DNA from: Nitrospirota bacterium
GTDB taxonomy: Bacteria > Nitrospirota > Nitrospiria > Nitrospirales > UBA8639
Assembly: GCA_029881175.1 (NCBI GenBank)
Contig: JAOUNC010000170.1
Span: 1-6,325, forward strand
Reading direction: 5' to 3'
DNA: 6,325 bases
Shown: one piece after another, positions 5,631-6,325 of the stretch
Layout of the letters: the number at the start of each line of letters is the position of its first letter
Position numbering within the stretch: the first letter of the stretch is position 1
Program-made: the position numbers and the translations under genes
Notes under the pieces: model-generated
The model's database searches: none
What the model saw: only the letters and a program-made list of their open reading frames with translations
Told to the model about the DNA's origin: nothing

Positions 5631-5643
5631 GAGGAGCCTCCTC
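5631..5643 (+). promoter_or_regulatory. Ribosome binding site of the glycoside hydrolase inside a palindrome
   Basis: GAGGAG (5631-5636) lies 8 bases before the ATG at 5645 and fixes that start. It is the left half of a perfect palindrome GAGGAG-C-CTCCTC. A 5-bp stem with a GCC loop would hide the ribosome site, so translation could be limited by folding. Confidence 0.55.
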
Positions 5644-5644
5644 C

Positions 5645-6325
5645 ATGCCCCCACCCCACCCTTCCCTGACTCAAGAAGAACGCCGGCTCGAAGAAGCTAA
5701 AAAGCGCACCGTGCATTGGAAGCGATGGGGTCCCTACCTCAGCGAGCGTCAGTGGGGCACGGTGCGTGAAGACTACAGCCCGCATGGGACGGCTTGGGAA
5801 TATTTCCCCCATGATCATGCCCGTTCACGGGCCTACCGGTGGGGAGAGGACGGCATCGGTGGGATCTGTGACCGACACCAACTCATCTGTTTTGCTCTGG
5901 CCTTATGGAACGGGAACGATCCGATCCTGAAGGAACGGTTGTTCGGTCTGACCGGCAACGAAGGGAATCATGGAGAAGACGTCAAGGAATATTACTTTTA
6001 CCTCGATTCCACCCCAACCCATTCCTACATGAAGTTTCTCTATAAATATCCACAACAGGAATTTCCCTATGCCCGCTTGGTGGCAGAAAATCGGAACCGA
6101 GGCAAACAGGACTGGGAATTTGAACTGATGAACACCGGCGTGTTTGACGACAACCGGTACTTCGACGTGTTTATCGAATATGCCAAAGCCACCCACGATG
6201 ATATGTTGATTCGGATCACCGCACATAATCGGGGACCTGACTCCGTTGAATTACATCTCTTGCCGACGATCTGGTTCCGCAATACCTGGTCCTGGACGCC
6301 GCAGGCTCCCCGTCCCACGCTCAAC
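5645..6325 (+). CDS. GH63-type glycoside hydrolase (glucosidase family), N-terminal part
   Basis: The frame is open for 227 codons to the window edge without a stop, so the gene continues to the right. The sequence closely fits bacterial proteins annotated as glucosidase or MGH1-like glycoside hydrolase (GH63 clan), which release glucose or mannose from alpha-linked sugars. Recognisable stretches include [18 protein letters not shown] (28-45), [17 protein letters not shown] (60-76), [19 protein letters not shown] (85-103), and [20 protein letters not shown] (107-126). This part is mostly the N-terminal beta-sandwich; the (alpha/alpha)6 barrel with the catalytic acids lies beyond the window, so activity cannot be judged. 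No signal peptide is present, suggesting a cytosolic enzyme, perhaps for stored or compatible sugars. A GAGGAG ribosome site supports the start. A terminator-like hairpin separates it from the peptidase, so it is likely transcribed on its own. Confidence 0.9.
   Translation, partial: MPPPHPSLTQEERRLEEAKKRTVHWKRWGPYLSERQWGTVREDYSPHGTAWEYFPHDHARSRAYRWGEDGIGGICDRHQLICFALALWNGNDPILKERLFGLTGNEGNHGEDVKEYYFYLDSTPTHSYMKFLYKYPQQEFPYARLVAENRNRGKQDWEFELMNTGVFDDNRYFDVFIEYAKATHDDMLIRITAHNRGPDSVELHLLPTIWFRNTWSWTPQAPRPTLN

Larger units (their letters stand above)
5312..5644. other. Spacer between the peptidase and glycoside hydrolase genes
   Basis: This 333-bp gap holds no gene I can support. It contains a short inverted repeat GCTAAG / CTTAGC (5358-5379, 10-base loop, no T-run), a small direct repeat CCGAATCA on either side of it, the terminator-like hairpin at 5532-5565, an AT-rich stretch at 5551-5611 with a possible -10 GATAAT (5606-5611) but no good -35, and the ribosome-site palindrome at 5631-5643. 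Confidence 0.5.

Noticed and set aside
5492..5818. Minus-strand frames opposite the glycoside hydrolase and its leader
   Set aside because: They overlap a strongly recognised GH63 coding frame on the plus strand and resemble no protein family.
1..6325. CRISPR arrays, tRNA or rRNA genes, phage attachment sites
   Set aside because: No regularly spaced repeats, cloverleaf sequences, conserved rRNA stretches or integrase-type sites were seen on either strand.

Overview
The window reads as a piece of a Gram-negative bacterial chromosome of moderate GC content, rich in accessory and remodelled DNA. The source cannot be fixed from the sequence. The mix of genes and base composition would suit a Nitrospira-like or proteobacterial genome, but that is only a guess. 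All stop codons fit the standard code.

Left third (1-2258), everything leftward: in transcription order there is a 3-hydroxyisobutyrate-dehydrogenase-family gene (2023-1109), then an AbrB-type antitoxin and PIN-domain (VapC) toxin pair overlapping by 4 bp (879-296). These are followed by two gene scraps fused head to tail: a frameshifted N-terminal piece of the RNA ligase RtcB (275-46), and a 42-bp piece of a second copy of the same dehydrogenase gene (42-1), which runs off the window. The scrap matches the intact gene at 41 of 42 positions. The region therefore carries a duplication scar around a toxin-antitoxin module.

Middle (2259-3588): an IS30-family insertion sequence with 28-bp imperfect terminal inverted repeats. 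Its transposase keeps the DDE triad but is broken by one in-frame amber codon. A REP-like GC-rich hairpin lies inside the element between the transposase start and the right terminal repeat. From 3589 to 3973 no firm gene is seen, only a leftward coding-like stretch that may be a gene remnant.

Right third, rightward: an exported M20 metallopeptidase of the carboxypeptidase S/PM20D1 type (3974-5311). Then comes a 333-bp spacer with hairpins, one terminator-like, and the N-terminal 227 residues of a GH63-type glycoside hydrolase (5645 to the window end), which is open and in frame throughout.

Apart from the toxin-antitoxin pair, the genes show no functional link. I did not find a convincing new multi-gene system. 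The points most worth checking are the rtcB/dehydrogenase scar beside the toxin-antitoxin pair, the amber-interrupted transposase, the hairpin inside the IS, and the altered substrate loop of the dehydrogenase.
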